Source: Streptococcus suis YS56 (GTDB lineage: Bacteria > Bacillota > Bacilli > Lactobacillales > Streptococcaceae). From it: a stretch of DNA of 57,019 nucleotides. Numbering within the stretch: position 1 is the stretch's first letter; every line of letters starts with the position of its first letter. The notes beneath the pieces are model-generated. The model made no database searches and was not told the DNA's origin. It saw only the letters and a program-made list of their open reading frames with translations. The translations under genes were made by a program, and so were the position numbers. Shown in pieces: positions 1 to 7,845 of the stretch. The stretch is taken from the NCBI RefSeq assembly GCF_000440115.1, contig NZ_ALMY01000010.1:1-57019 (forward strand). The letters are read 5' to 3'.

Positions 1-8
1 GTAAATAG

Positions 9-47
9 AAAAAGGTTCCAGAGTCGACAGGACTTTGGAGCCTTTTT
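9..47. terminator. Bidirectional intrinsic terminator
   Basis: A 17-bp imperfect inverted repeat (arms 9-25 and 31-47, two G-T wobbles) begins with five A and ends with five T. It can therefore terminate transcription in both directions. The gene it serves on the left lies outside the window. Confidence 0.75.
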
Positions 48-94
48 CAATACACTTTGTTATTGGGCGGTTACCATCGTTATGGTCCTGTCAG

Positions 95-130
95 GGCGTT
101 GAGTTCCAGCTCAACGCCTTTTCTATTTTT
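95..130 (+). terminator. Intrinsic terminator, plus strand
   Basis: The perfect 9-bp stem GGCGTTGAG/CTCAACGCC (95-103 and 110-118) is followed by a T-rich run to 130. It faces rightward and probably ends a plus-strand transcript entering from the left. It sits just beyond the 3' end of the leftward ASCH gene. Confidence 0.7.
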
Positions 131-179
131 ATAATAGCAAAAGTTTCACCTGCAGTCAAGCAAGAGAGAAAACGGAATG

Positions 180-533
180 TCAAATAGAATCTATTACCCT
201 CAATTCTATACCCACTGCACCGTACTGTTCTAATTGTTCTCGTGAATAGTAAACTTCCATATCTTCTGGTTTCGCCTCTCTGATACTGCTTTGCGTATAC
301 CCACAAGATAATAGATCCAGTTCTTTGTATAACTGAGCAAAATTATCAAATATGTGAAGATCTAATACTTGCACCTCGATCGTTTGCGTCTGATTCTCTG
401 TACAATAAAAACGGATGCGATCTCCAATTTGTATATGCTTACGCTTCTCATCGTAAAGTCGTAGCTCAATGGTCTTCTGACCAGACTTCATCATTTCAAA
501 CGGTTTTGGAGCCAGTAACATTTCATGAACCAT
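180..533 (-). CDS. ASCH domain protein (PUA-like fold)
   Basis: This 117-residue protein matches the small bacterial ASCH (ASC-1 homology) family. The early 'KPFEMMKSGQKTIELRLYDEKR' type segment, the conserved 'GDRIRF' turn and the later 'YTQSSIREAKPEDMEVYYS' type region are characteristic. ASCH domains have a PUA-like fold and are thought to bind RNA or modified nucleotides; the role here is unknown. It is the last gene of a leftward group with the DUF3013 and MazG-like genes. Its ATG at 533 lies just after the upstream TGA (535-537), and a GAGGT ribosome site sits inside the upstream coding end, so translation is probably coupled. Confidence 0.8.
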   Translation of the reverse strand: MVHEMLLAPKPFEMMKSGQKTIELRLYDEKRKHIQIGDRIRFYCTENQTQTIEVQVLDLHIFDNFAQLYKELDLLSCGYTQSSIREAKPEDMEVYYSREQLEQYGAVGIELRVIDSI

Positions 534-534
534 C

Positions 535-1005
535 TCAATACCTCGGATATGGGTAGAACTCCCCCTCTACCAAGTCTGCTCTGCCTTTTTCAAAGGCCTC
601 GCTATCCCATGCAATCGCAAATTCTTGGGCTTCTGGGTCCGCCAAAAAGTCCATGAGGTCATCTAAACCTTGGTCGGCGGTGTCCTTGAGAAAACCTGCG
701 AAGTAGGTCAGAAACTCTGCTGAAAAGCCCTTCTTGGCATCAAATGGCAGAGCGACCAGGTAGTCTTCCTCGTCAAAGCGAGACTTGTCCTGGTTGTAGA
801 AAAGGACATACTCCTCTAGGAAAATATCCTCCGCAGAGGCATTGCCTTCGTCGTCCACCGTTTCAATCCCAGCCGCATTTTGTGCTTCCAAGATGAAAGC
901 CAGCTCAACTGCGTGGTTTTTCTTGTCCCAGTTGAGTTCATAATCGTAGGTAAAATGTTTATCCAGTGCCGCTTCCAGCACATCTAAAAAGCCATGTTTT
1001 GCCAT
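535..1005 (-). CDS. DUF3013 family protein
   Basis: This 156-residue, strongly acidic, soluble protein resembles the streptococcal/lactococcal DUF3013 family (start MAKHGFLDVLEAAL, aromatic end FYPYPRY). No signal peptide, membrane segment or catalytic motif is visible. The start at 1005 lies one base past the TAG of the upstream MazG-like gene, with an AGAGGAA ribosome site before it. The three leftward genes form a tight operon. The function is not known. Confidence 0.75.
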   Translation of the reverse strand: MAKHGFLDVLEAALDKHFTYDYELNWDKKNHAVELAFILEAQNAAGIETVDDEGNASAEDIFLEEYVLFYNQDKSRFDEEDYLVALPFDAKKGFSAEFLTYFAGFLKDTADQGLDDLMDFLADPEAQEFAIAWDSEAFEKGRADLVEGEFYPYPRY

Positions 1006-1006
1006 C

Positions 1007-1342
1007 CTATTTCCTCTTTTCTATAAATTCCAATAAATTTATTTCTCGACCGTATTTGACGGAGGCCTGCTTGTCTTTCTCCAAAATGGACTTGGTTAAA
1101 TCTAGTTGATTCACCGCTGCCAAGGCTACAGCATAGTGAATAACGTCAGCTAATTCTTCCGCCAAACGAGCAGAGCTGTCGTCTTCGCTATCCGTCATCT
1201 TGCGGCCTGCACGCTGATTCAGTAGCTCTGCAACTTCACCAATTTCTTCCACTAATTTCATAAAGAGACTTTGCTCTGGAACTGTCGTCCCATAGTGGTC
1301 ACGCAAGTATTCTTCCAAAACACCCACCGTCAACTCCGCCAT
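1007..1342 (-). CDS. MazG-like nucleotide pyrophosphohydrolase
   Basis: This 111-residue single-domain protein carries the MazG-type helical metal-binding pattern: 'KLVEEIGEVAELL' (E-E-x-x-E) followed by 'RLAEELADVIHYAVALA' (E-E-x-x-D). All-alpha NTP pyrophosphatases of this class hydrolyse NTPs or dNTPs to monophosphate and pyrophosphate, often as house-cleaning enzymes. It is the first gene of a three-gene leftward operon and starts about 70 bp from rarA, which is divergent. A GGAGAG site precedes the ATG. Substrate preference cannot be read from the sequence. Confidence 0.85.
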   Translation of the reverse strand: MAELTVGVLEEYLRDHYGTTVPEQSLFMKLVEEIGEVAELLNQRAGRKMTDSEDDSSARLAEELADVIHYAVALAAVNQLDLTKSILEKDKQASVKYGREINLLEFIEKRK

Positions 1343-1373
1343 CTTCGTTTCTCTCCAAATCCTAAAATTGTAG

Positions 1374-1386
1374 TATAATGATTATA
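1374..1386. promoter_or_regulatory. Back-to-back -10 elements for mazG-like operon and rarA
   Basis: TATAAT on the plus strand (1374-1379) and TATAAT on the minus strand (1381-1386) are separated by one base, inside the perfect palindrome GTATAAT-G-ATTATAC. The minus element has an extended -10 (TGG before TATAAT). Neither has a good -35. The two promoters would occupy the same DNA, so polymerase binding should be mutually exclusive. Confidence 0.6.
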
Positions 1387-1411
1387 CCATAAATGCACTG
1401 AAAGGAAGCCT

Positions 1412-2695
1412 ATGTCAGCCAATCTCGCCCTTCGTATGCGGCCAAAATCCATTGATGAGGTCATCGGTCAGGAACACCTGGTCGGTCCTGGAAAGATTAT
1501 CCGTCGCATGATTGATGCCAATATGCTGTCGTCCATGATTCTCTACGGTCCGCCGGGGATTGGCAAGACCTCGATTGCGTCCGCCATTGCTGGCACGACC
1601 AAGTATGCCTTTCGGACCTTTAATGCCACGACCGACAACCAAAAACGCCTGCAGGAAATCGCTGAAGAAGCCAAGTTTTCTGGCGGTCTGGTCCTCCTGC
1701 TCGATGAGATTCACCGCCTCAACAAGACCAAACAGGACTTCCTGCTTCCTCTTTTGGAAAATGGCAATATCATCATGATTGGAGCAACGACTGAAAATCC
1801 CTTCTTCTCGATTTTGCCTGCCATTCGTAGTCGGGTGCAGATTTTTGAATTGCAGCCTTTGCAAACCAGCCACATCCGACAGGCCTTGGAACTGGCTCTG
1901 ACAGACAGCGAACGTGGTTTTGACTTCCCCGTCACCATTGAGCCTGAGGCTCTGGACTTTCTAGCCAATGCTACCAACGGTGACCTGCGTGCCGCCTATA
2001 ATTCGCTAGAACTGGCTGTGCTTTCGACCAAAGAAAGCGACAACGGTAGTCGCCACATTGATCTGGATGCCGTGGAAAATAGCCTGCAAAAATCCTACAT
2101 CAGCATGGACAAGAACGGCAATGCCCACTACGATATCCTCTCCGCCCTGCAAAAATCTATTCGAGGCAGCGATGTCAATGCCAGCCTCCACTACGCCGCT
2201 CGTTTGATTGAGGCGGAAGACCTGCCTAGTCTGGCTCGTCGCTTGACAGTCATTGCCTATGAAGACATCGGCTTGGCCAATCCAGAGGCACAGATTCATA
2301 CGGTGACTGCCCTTGAAGCTGCCCAGAAAATCGGTTTTCCAGAAGCACGGATTTTGATTGCCAATGTGGTAGTCGATTTGGCTCTTTCTCCCAAGTCTAA
2401 TTCTGCTTATCTGGCTATGGATGCAGCTCTGGCTGATTTGCGGAAAAACGGTCATCTGCCTATTCCAAATCACCTGCGGGACGGCCATTATGCTGGTAGT
2501 AAGGAGCTGGGAAATGCTATTGGCTACCAGTATCCGCATGCCTATCCTGAAAAATGGGTGGACCAGCAATACCTGCCCGACAAGTTACTGAATGCGGACT
2601 ACTTCACTGCCAACGACACCGGCAAATACGAGCGTGCCTTGGGTATGACCCAAGAAAAAATCCGGCATCTAAAACAGAACAAGAAAAAAAGTTGA
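1412..2695 (+). CDS. rarA: Replication-associated recombination protein A (AAA+ ATPase)
   Basis: This 427-residue protein has the RarA/MgsA layout. The N-terminal AAA+ domain has Walker A GPPGIGKT at residues 46-53 and Walker B LLLDEIHRL near residue 100. A sensor region (GATTENPFF, RSRVQIF) follows, then the helical tetramerisation part with 'YEDIGLANP' and 'NHLRDGHY'. RarA acts at stalled replication forks together with SSB. The ATG at 1412 follows an AAAGGAAG site. A probable 6S RNA lies directly downstream, matching the Bacillus neighbourhood of bsrA and yrvN. Confidence 0.96.
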   Translation: MSANLALRMRPKSIDEVIGQEHLVGPGKIIRRMIDANMLSSMILYGPPGIGKTSIASAIAGTTKYAFRTFNATTDNQKRLQEIAEEAKFSGGLVLLLDEIHRLNKTKQDFLLPLLENGNIIMIGATTENPFFSILPAIRSRVQIFELQPLQTSHIRQALELALTDSERGFDFPVTIEPEALDFLANATNGDLRAAYNSLELAVLSTKESDNGSRHIDLDAVENSLQKSYISMDKNGNAHYDILSALQKSIRGSDVNASLHYAARLIEAEDLPSLARRLTVIAYEDIGLANPEAQIHTVTALEAAQKIGFPEARILIANVVVDLALSPKSNSAYLAMDAALADLRKNGHLPIPNHLRDGHYAGSKELGNAIGYQYPHAYPEKWVDQQYLPDKLLNADYFTANDTGKYERALGMTQEKIRHLKQNKKKS

Positions 2696-2724
2696 TAACG
2701 TTTTCATTTTTTGCCGATTTTCTC

Positions 2725-2752
2725 TTGATTTTTTTAAAAAATGTGGTAATAT
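2725..2752 (+). promoter_or_regulatory. Probable promoter of 6S RNA
   Basis: -35 TTGATT (2725-2730), 16-bp spacer, -10 TAATAT (2747-2752). Predicted start is near 2760, about 12 bases before the closing stem of the RNA. Confidence 0.6.
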
Positions 2753-2759
2753 TAAATCA

Positions 2760-2962
2760 TAAATAAGAACTGCTGTGGTATACGAATTCATACCTATGTG
2801 TTGACCGACTATTTTTGTATTACTAGGGAGACAAAGATCTTTTGGCAGTATGCAGGCTGGTACACCCAGAAGCAACTAAGTCAAAAACACGTCACCCACC
2901 TGCTTCTAGCGTGCGGGATCAATACAATCTTTGAATAACCGGTACCAATACAGCATTTTTAT
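2760..2962 (+). ncRNA. ssrS: 6S RNA (probable)
   Basis: This is a gene-free stretch of about 200 nt between rarA and tRNA-Lys with its own promoter. The ends close into a stem: TGCTGT (2771-2776) with ACAGCA (2950-2955), and GGTA (2777-2780) with TACC (2943-2946) around an AAT bulge. A T-rich run follows. Size, terminal helix and position behind rarA fit 6S RNA, which mimics an open promoter and sequesters the housekeeping RNA polymerase; in Bacillus the 6S-1 gene lies in the aspS-yrvN neighbourhood. I did not fold the interior. A covariance-model search would settle it. Confidence 0.75.
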
Positions 2963-2970
2963 TTTTTTAT

Positions 2971-3043
2971 CCTTCCTTAGCTCAGCTGGCAGAGCAGCGG
3001 ACTCTTAATCCGTGGGTCGTAGGTTCGATCCCTACAGGGAGGA
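2971..3043 (+). tRNA. tRNA-Lys (anticodon CTT)
   Basis: A complete 73-nt cloverleaf. Acceptor arms are CCTTCCT (2971-2977) and AGGGAGG (3036-3042) with discriminator A3043. The D stem is GCTC/GAGC, the anticodon stem GCGGA/TCCGT with loop CTCTTAA (anticodon CTT at 3004-3006), and the T stem GTAGG/CCTAC with loop TTCGATC. The CCA end is not encoded. No separate promoter is obvious, so it may be transcribed by read-through of the 6S RNA unit. Confidence 0.96.
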
Positions 3044-3059
3044 TTGGTTGATATGAGGA

Positions 3060-3085
3060 AAGTCTTGATTTATCAAGGCTTTTTC
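3060..3085 (+). terminator. Terminator after tRNA-Lys
   Basis: Stem AAGTCTTGA (3060-3068) with TCAAGGCTT (3073-3081), one G-T pair, followed by a T run. It ends the 6S/tRNA-Lys transcript. Confidence 0.75.
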
Positions 3086-3125
3086 TCGTTTTTTGAGTGA
3101 ATTTGGTCTTGTTCTACATTTTGTC

Positions 3126-3167
3126 AAAAAATACCAGCTATCCATGCAAAGAGGATAGCTGGTTTTT
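3126..3167. terminator. Bidirectional terminator
   Basis: Perfect 10-bp stem CCAGCTATCC/GGATAGCTGG (3134-3143 and 3153-3162), with an A-rich flank on the left and five T on the right. It can act both for plus-strand read-through and for the leftward ABC transporter operon. Confidence 0.75.
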
Positions 3168-3262
3168 AGTGTTTGCTTTTAACTCCAACTATCTGGGAGA
3201 TCGCTGGAGGTTAGAAACAGTACAGTCAAAGTACTCCCGCTAGAATAGCCTAGACGCTATAT

Positions 3263-3362
3263 CGTCATTTAGTTTTTCTTTTATTACTTCGTTAACTCGC
3301 CTTGCCTAACTCCAGTTATGCCTGCGGCTCGTTGCCTAGTACTAAAAGTAAACTAAAAGACT
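3263..3362. repeat. 100-bp imperfect palindromic repeat, copy A
   Basis: This 100-bp segment aligns without gaps to 43727-43826; I count about 82 identities by eye. Its ends form an inverted repeat of about 24 bp (TTTAGTTTTTCTTTTATTAC on the left against GTACTAAAAGTAAACTAAA on the right), so the RNA could form a long hairpin. It lies just beyond the 3' end of the ABC operon. The form suggests a RUP/BOX-like non-autonomous element. The segment 3168-3262 between terminator and repeat holds nothing I recognise. Confidence 0.7.
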
Positions 3363-3365
3363 ATA

Positions 3366-4448
3366 CTAGTTTGGAAAGAGGAATGACCTAACCGACAAAT
3401 ATTCTCTCCCTATAAGCAAAACAAGAGTCGTTATCAAAAGAATTACAAGGCTTAGCCACATATTTGTATCCGACTGTAAAATCGGCAAGGGAAACATGTG
3501 GAACAAGGGTGACCAAAAGTGTTTATTCCATATGGACAGTAGTGAAATAGCATAAATTAGAATGGTAGTCACCGTACTATCTTTCATCCACCCGATTAAA
3601 TAATCTTGTAAAATATAAATCAATAAACAAGATAGAAATGGAAATAAGAGATAGGTGATAGAAAGTTCAGCCATGGACAATAATACTTGTCCTTCGGTCC
3701 TCATTTGATAGATGGGATAGGTAAACAGATTGGTCTTAGCTATGAAAATGGAGTACAGCCCAGCATACAAAAAAATTAAGGATGTCGGAAATAGATAAAA
3801 CAATACGATTGTGTAGGGGAGTTCTATAAGAACTTCTCTTTTTCTCGTGACAGGAAGAATTTCCAACAAAGTATAATGAACATATTTTCTCTGAAAATAG
3901 GAGCCAGTCAATAAAGTAAAAATCAGCAGACTGCCCCCATAACCCAAAAAGATCAAGAGTTTTTCAAAGAAGGGACCATAGAGCTTATAAATTGTATAAT
4001 CTTGATGACGCTTAACAAGAAATTGCACCACCATAAATTCTTGCTCTACATATTTCTTATCTGGCAAATATTCTTGATAATATTCTGGAAATAGTTGTTC
4101 ATACTCCTCCAGTAATGTCAGGCGCTCTTCAAAGATTGGGACTAATTTTTCAACCGAATCATTTGAAACATATACCATATCTTCTTGGGCATAATTTTGA
4201 AAAATACGGTTGGTTTGTTCTCTTATTTCTTCCCTTCTTTCAGCAGTCAGCTCCGTGTCGCTTTTATAAATGGTCACTAAACTATCCATTACTTTGAATT
4301 GGCGATCCACTAAGTCTCGAGGACTTGGACTTGGGAAAAAAAGACTATAGCCTACAAATAGCAAAAATAAGAAGCCGATTGATAACATTGCCTTTAAAAT
4401 AAAATTTTTTGAACTCAAGAAATGCCAATCTATCTTTGTTATCCCCAT
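3366..4448 (-). CDS. ABC transporter permease, second subunit
   Basis: This 360-residue membrane protein is not assigned to a named family. One N-terminal membrane segment (about residues 18-38) is followed by a charged extracytoplasmic domain of about 140 residues, then about five membrane segments (roughly 185-355). This ABC-2-like layout matches its partner at 4439-5674. Its ATG lies inside the partner's coding end (10-nt overlap), so translation is coupled. The substrate cannot be inferred. The large outer domain recalls peptide or antimicrobial-sensing exporters, but that is only analogy. Confidence 0.75.
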   Translation of the reverse strand: MGITKIDWHFLSSKNFILKAMLSIGFLFLLFVGYSLFFPSPSPRDLVDRQFKVMDSLVTIYKSDTELTAERREEIREQTNRIFQNYAQEDMVYVSNDSVEKLVPIFEERLTLLEEYEQLFPEYYQEYLPDKKYVEQEFMVVQFLVKRHQDYTIYKLYGPFFEKLLIFLGYGGSLLIFTLLTGSYFQRKYVHYTLLEILPVTRKREVLIELPYTIVLFYLFPTSLIFLYAGLYSIFIAKTNLFTYPIYQMRTEGQVLLSMAELSITYLLFPFLSCLLIYILQDYLIGWMKDSTVTTILIYAISLLSIWNKHFWSPLFHMFPLPILQSDTNMWLSLVILLITTLVLLIGREYLSVRSFLFPN

Positions 4449-5674
4449 ATTCTCCCTCTTTCCTGTCGAAACCTTTCCCTTACAAGAACACTAAGATACA
4501 TCATTGTAAATAGAACTAGCGTCCAAAGAGATAGAACAATCCATCCTTTTTCAACCGAAAAATCTCCTCTATAGAAAAAATAATCTTTCACACCATGTAA
4601 GACTGGACCAAAACTAATGTAATAACTAGGGAGAAGATCTTGCCCCAAAAAGTTTATCTGCAAAAAACGCAAAAGTGGTTCTAAAAATAGGACAAGTCCA
4701 CTTAGACAGATCGTCAGGGGCTTGTTGGAGAAAATCTTATTGCAAGAAGCCAAACATGTAATCAGAAAAAAATTGATTAAAAGGAAAAATAGAACTGCTT
4801 TTCCATAAAACTCCATTGAAGAAATCTGCACTTCTTCTTGCCCCACGAAGGTCAAAATGCCCAGCGTCCAATCGCCAGCTCCAAACCTGCTACTGATAGC
4901 AAAAAGAATGATGGCTAGCAAGAAGATTTCAAAACCGCTGATCAGCAACCAGTAACTAATGATTTTATCCAATAAATACTTCAAGTGACTAATCGGTTTT
5001 ACTTCCAAGAGGCTCTCATGTTGCTTATCATCTAAAAAAATGGGACTTGAAAACAAAAGTGTCAGCAGGAAAAATAGGGGCAGATACAAAACCTCAGGGC
5101 CTGCGTGACCCAACCAGCGATAAAATTGCCCTCTGGCAGTAATACCAACAAGTTCATTGATTGTAACCTCCTTGGTAGAAGCTAGCATTCCTTCGAAAAT
5201 GGCCACTCTTTGCCTAGCAAAATTGATGTTTAAAGTACCTCGTTTAACATCATCAAAGGCCATATTTGTTCCATAATGAAGTGCAGGAAATTGACTTTCC
5301 GTTATATTGTAGCCTCTCACCTTCTGGAGGGAGAAATATAATTTCCAGCTATTGACTGCTTCTTGTAGATAACTGACATACTGTCCCTTTGCAAAATACT
5401 CTGCCTTTTGTACCACCATACTATCTAACTGGAATTCTCTTGCATGTTTTTCTTGCAAGGACGCATCAAAGGTCGTTTTCATAAACTCCATATCTTCTTG
5501 CGCATATTCACTCTGTCTAGCTACATCTTCAGCATACTGAATCGACTGATGTTCCAAAGAGCTAAAAAGGAACAAAATCAACATTGGCAAGCAGAGAAGC
5601 ATTCCGATAGCCTGCATCTTCAATAAACGATTGTTGATGATGAGCAGGAATTGTGTTTTCAAAGTCCGCACCAC
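4439..5674 (-). CDS. ABC transporter permease, first subunit
   Basis: This 411-residue membrane protein has an N-terminal membrane segment (about 18-38), a long hydrophilic extracytoplasmic region (about 40-185), then several membrane spans to the C-terminus. The layout is like ABC-2 permeases with large outer loops. It starts at a GTG (5672-5674) that shares one base with the TAG of the upstream ATPase gene, with GGAGG before it, so the genes are translationally coupled. It pairs with the permease at 3366-4448. The substrate is unknown. Confidence 0.8.
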   Translation of the reverse strand: MVRTLKTQFLLIINNRLLKMQAIGMLLCLPMLILFLFSSLEHQSIQYAEDVARQSEYAQEDMEFMKTTFDASLQEKHAREFQLDSMVVQKAEYFAKGQYVSYLQEAVNSWKLYFSLQKVRGYNITESQFPALHYGTNMAFDDVKRGTLNINFARQRVAIFEGMLASTKEVTINELVGITARGQFYRWLGHAGPEVLYLPLFFLLTLLFSSPIFLDDKQHESLLEVKPISHLKYLLDKIISYWLLISGFEIFLLAIILFAISSRFGAGDWTLGILTFVGQEEVQISSMEFYGKAVLFFLLINFFLITCLASCNKIFSNKPLTICLSGLVLFLEPLLRFLQINFLGQDLLPSYYISFGPVLHGVKDYFFYRGDFSVEKGWIVLSLWTLVLFTMMYLSVLVRERFRQERGRIWG

Positions 5675-6576
5675 TAATCTCCCTCCTCCTCGGTCCCATA
5701 TAATTCCTTATATATGAGATAACTACCTTTTCGACCGACCTTTATCTCTCTCACATCATCTAGGTTGCGACTTGCCCAATCCAAAAAATCAGAAAGACTT
5801 TCCCCCAGCTCATCCAGTTGAATAGTGGCTTGACATTCCTCATTATTCACACAAGTAAAGTGTGGCTTTAAGGCTAAAAATTCCTGCACTGCATTTTTAG
5901 ATGAAAAGGAAAGCAATACGGTTTCCAAAGCCTGCTCCTGGGGGTGGTAGACAACTGAAAAATGACCATCCTTGATAAAGTAAATACTGTCAGCAATACT
6001 GTCTAAATTATCTAACAAGTGAGAAGCAATAAGCATGGTCTTTCCCTGGGCCCGCAAGTCTTTCAATAAACTTGAAATCATTTCTACATTGTCTGGGTCC
6101 AAACCATTCATGACTTCATCTAAGAGCATGTAGCTAGCCTGAGTCACTACTACCAAAGCAAAACACAAGCGCTGACGCATTCCCAATGAATAGGTCCCAA
6201 CTTTTTTATGAATATAGGTCCCCATATTTAAGACCGTCACTATTTCTTGTGGATAAGTGACATCTACTCCCCACATGGCAGCGTAAAATTCCAAGTGCTG
6301 TAAGCCAGTTAGTTCGTCGTACAAATCTGCCTGGTCAGGCATTTTTACAATTTGTTGACGCATATATTGCTTGTCCTTTTGATAGCTCTTTCTATGATAG
6401 TTCACCTCTATCCCTGATCCAGTAATATGCCCAGAAATAATTCGAACCAAGGTTGACTTCCCTGTCCCGTTAGGTGCAACCAGACCGATGATTTTCGAGG
6501 ACGGGACTTCCATATGGATATCTTTGAAAATGAGCTTTTTACCGTAAGAAAACTGGTCAATTTTCACCACTAACAT
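5674..6576 (-). CDS. ABC transporter ATP-binding protein
   Basis: The ATPase has Walker A APNGTGKST, a degenerate signature SLGMRQR in place of LSGGQ, Walker B YMLLDE and a C-terminal domain of about 85 residues. The frame is open further upstream (to 6708), but I place the start at the ATG at 6576 (MLVVKIDQF). A GTGAGG ribosome site precedes it, and residues before it look non-coding. The protein is 300 residues long. It is the first gene of the three-gene operon and should energise the two permeases at the cytoplasmic face. An A/T-rich region with a TATAAT-like element precedes it. Confidence 0.88.
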   Translation of the reverse strand: MLVVKIDQFSYGKKLIFKDIHMEVPSSKIIGLVAPNGTGKSTLVRIISGHITGSGIEVNYHRKSYQKDKQYMRQQIVKMPDQADLYDELTGLQHLEFYAAMWGVDVTYPQEIVTVLNMGTYIHKKVGTYSLGMRQRLCFALVVVTQASYMLLDEVMNGLDPDNVEMISSLLKDLRAQGKTMLIASHLLDNLDSIADSIYFIKDGHFSVVYHPQEQALETVLLSFSSKNAVQEFLALKPHFTCVNNEECQATIQLDELGESLSDFLDWASRNLDDVREIKVGRKGSYLIYKELYGTEEEGD

Positions 6577-6646
6577 AGATTGCCTCACTTTCTCAATATA
6601 ATATATTTTGAATATTATTATAATCTTTTTTTTTGCAGAAAGGCAA

Positions 6647-6667
6647 GTAAAAAGAGGCAACTGCCTC
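6647..6667 (-). terminator. Terminator of the nrd operon
   Basis: Stem GAGGCA/TGCCTC (6654-6659 and 6662-6667) with a two-base loop. On the minus strand it is followed by TTTTT. It lies about 80 nt beyond the nrdG stop and before the divergently read promoter area of the ABC operon. Confidence 0.6.
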
Positions 6668-6744
6668 CCTAGAACTATGCTTTTATTTACCTTAATTTTG
6701 CTACTCACTCCAAGTATCTGGGAAATAAATGAAATGAATACCCA

Positions 6745-7317
6745 TCATTTCTCCAACCTCTCCCAAATAACTACCTTTCCTTTTTTGAGGGACCTCTGCA
6801 CATCAATGATGCGTTGGTTGGACGACCCTCTGAATTGCAACATGAGATTGCGTTTGTTTTTGTCATATCGGCCGTCTACGAGTATGTCCAACCGGCTGAG
6901 CAGTTCCAGTTTGTCTGGCGTTTCCAGCATCAATTCTTCCCATGTGTAGCCTGTCCAGGACCAAATATCCTTGTCTGGCAATTCCTCCCGAACCCGCTTG
7001 ACGAGTGGGAGGACCGTTCCTGTGTTCAGAAAGGGCTCGCCACCCAAGAGGGTCAGACCCTGTACATAGGGCTGGGCCAAGTCTGCTAAGATGCGGTCTT
7101 CCAGCTCCTTGGTGTAGGAAATGCCGGCCTTGAAGGACCAGGTGGCCACGTTGTAGCAACCGGGGCAGTGAAAGAGGCAGCCGCTGACATAGAGGGAGCA
7201 CCGCACGCCTTCGCCGTCTACAAAATTAAAGGCCTTGTAGTCCATAATCCGTCCCTGACTGAGTTCCTCGCTCTTCCACTCACATGGTTTGGGATTGTTC
7301 CAGGTCTGTTCCGTCAT
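6745..7317 (-). CDS. nrdG: Anaerobic ribonucleotide reductase activating protein (radical SAM)
   Basis: This 190-residue enzyme has the radical-SAM cluster motif C-x3-C-x2-C in 'GCLFHCPGC' and the downstream 'LLGGEPFLN' SAM-binding motif. NrdG uses a 4Fe-4S cluster and S-adenosylmethionine to place the glycyl radical on NrdD under anaerobic conditions. It is the last gene of the operon nrdD - small ORF - GNAT - nrdG. The ATG at 7317 follows GGAGG by a normal gap, 15 bp after the GNAT stop. Confidence 0.96.
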   Translation of the reverse strand: MTEQTWNNPKPCEWKSEELSQGRIMDYKAFNFVDGEGVRCSLYVSGCLFHCPGCYNVATWSFKAGISYTKELEDRILADLAQPYVQGLTLLGGEPFLNTGTVLPLVKRVREELPDKDIWSWTGYTWEELMLETPDKLELLSRLDILVDGRYDKNKRNLMLQFRGSSNQRIIDVQRSLKKGKVVIWERLEK

Positions 7318-7332
7318 AGCTACCTCCTTCTG

Positions 7333-7824
7333 TTAGCCAATCCAGTAACGTTCTACTCCTTCGCGGGTGTCTTCTAGGCTACCGCCACAAGCCACAATCG
7401 TGCGGCGACTGGCTTGATTTTCTGTCGAGCAGGTCACAAGGACTTTAGAAATATTTTTGGTTGCAGCTTCCTGCAATCCTAGTCGCAGTTGTTCCTTTGC
7501 ATAGCCCTTGCCACGCTCGGACGGTCGAATGGAGTAACCAATGTGACCACCTTTATTGAGCAGGAAATCGTTGAGCCGTAGGCGTAGACTGAGAAAACCA
7601 AGGGCTCGACCTGTTTGGTCAAACGACACATATTGAATGGAAGGGACAAAACCGTCTGGCAGGTTTAGGCCTGCTTCATAATCTTGGTTTCGCAAAATCC
7701 AGTCTTCAAAGTCCACATCTTTGGAGATAAACCCTCCGTCCATAGCAGAGCCTGCTGCTTCAAACTCGGCCAGCATATCCAAAATCGTTTCCTTATCTGC
7801 CATAGTTGGTCTTCTTAGTTCCAT
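7333..7824 (-). CDS. GNAT family N-acetyltransferase
   Basis: A GNAT fold is indicated by the acetyl-CoA binding motif A 'RPSERGKGYAKEQL' (Q/R-x-x-G-x-A type) and the C-terminal 'NQASRRTIVACGG' segment seen in alanine-acetyltransferase-like members. I chose the ATG at 7824 (MELRRPT); the frame continues to a TTG at 7839. The product is about 163 residues. It sits between the small ORF and nrdG in the anaerobic RNR operon, an association I recall from other streptococci. The acceptor substrate is unknown. Confidence 0.85.
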   Translation of the reverse strand: MELRRPTMADKETILDMLAEFEAAGSAMDGGFISKDVDFEDWILRNQDYEAGLNLPDGFVPSIQYVSFDQTGRALGFLSLRLRLNDFLLNKGGHIGYSIRPSERGKGYAKEQLRLGLQEAATKNISKVLVTCSTENQASRRTIVACGGSLEDTREGVERYWIG

Positions 7825-7845
7825 ACTCTCGTCTCTCAATCCATA

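Noticed and set aside
2006..2569. 187-codon minus-strand frame opposite rarA
   Set aside because: Shadow of the strongly coding rarA frame, with no ribosome site and no protein-like motif.
6608..6949. 113-codon plus-strand frame near the nrdG end
   Set aside because: Starts in the AT-rich promoter area of the ABC operon and continues antisense to nrdG; not credible as a gene.
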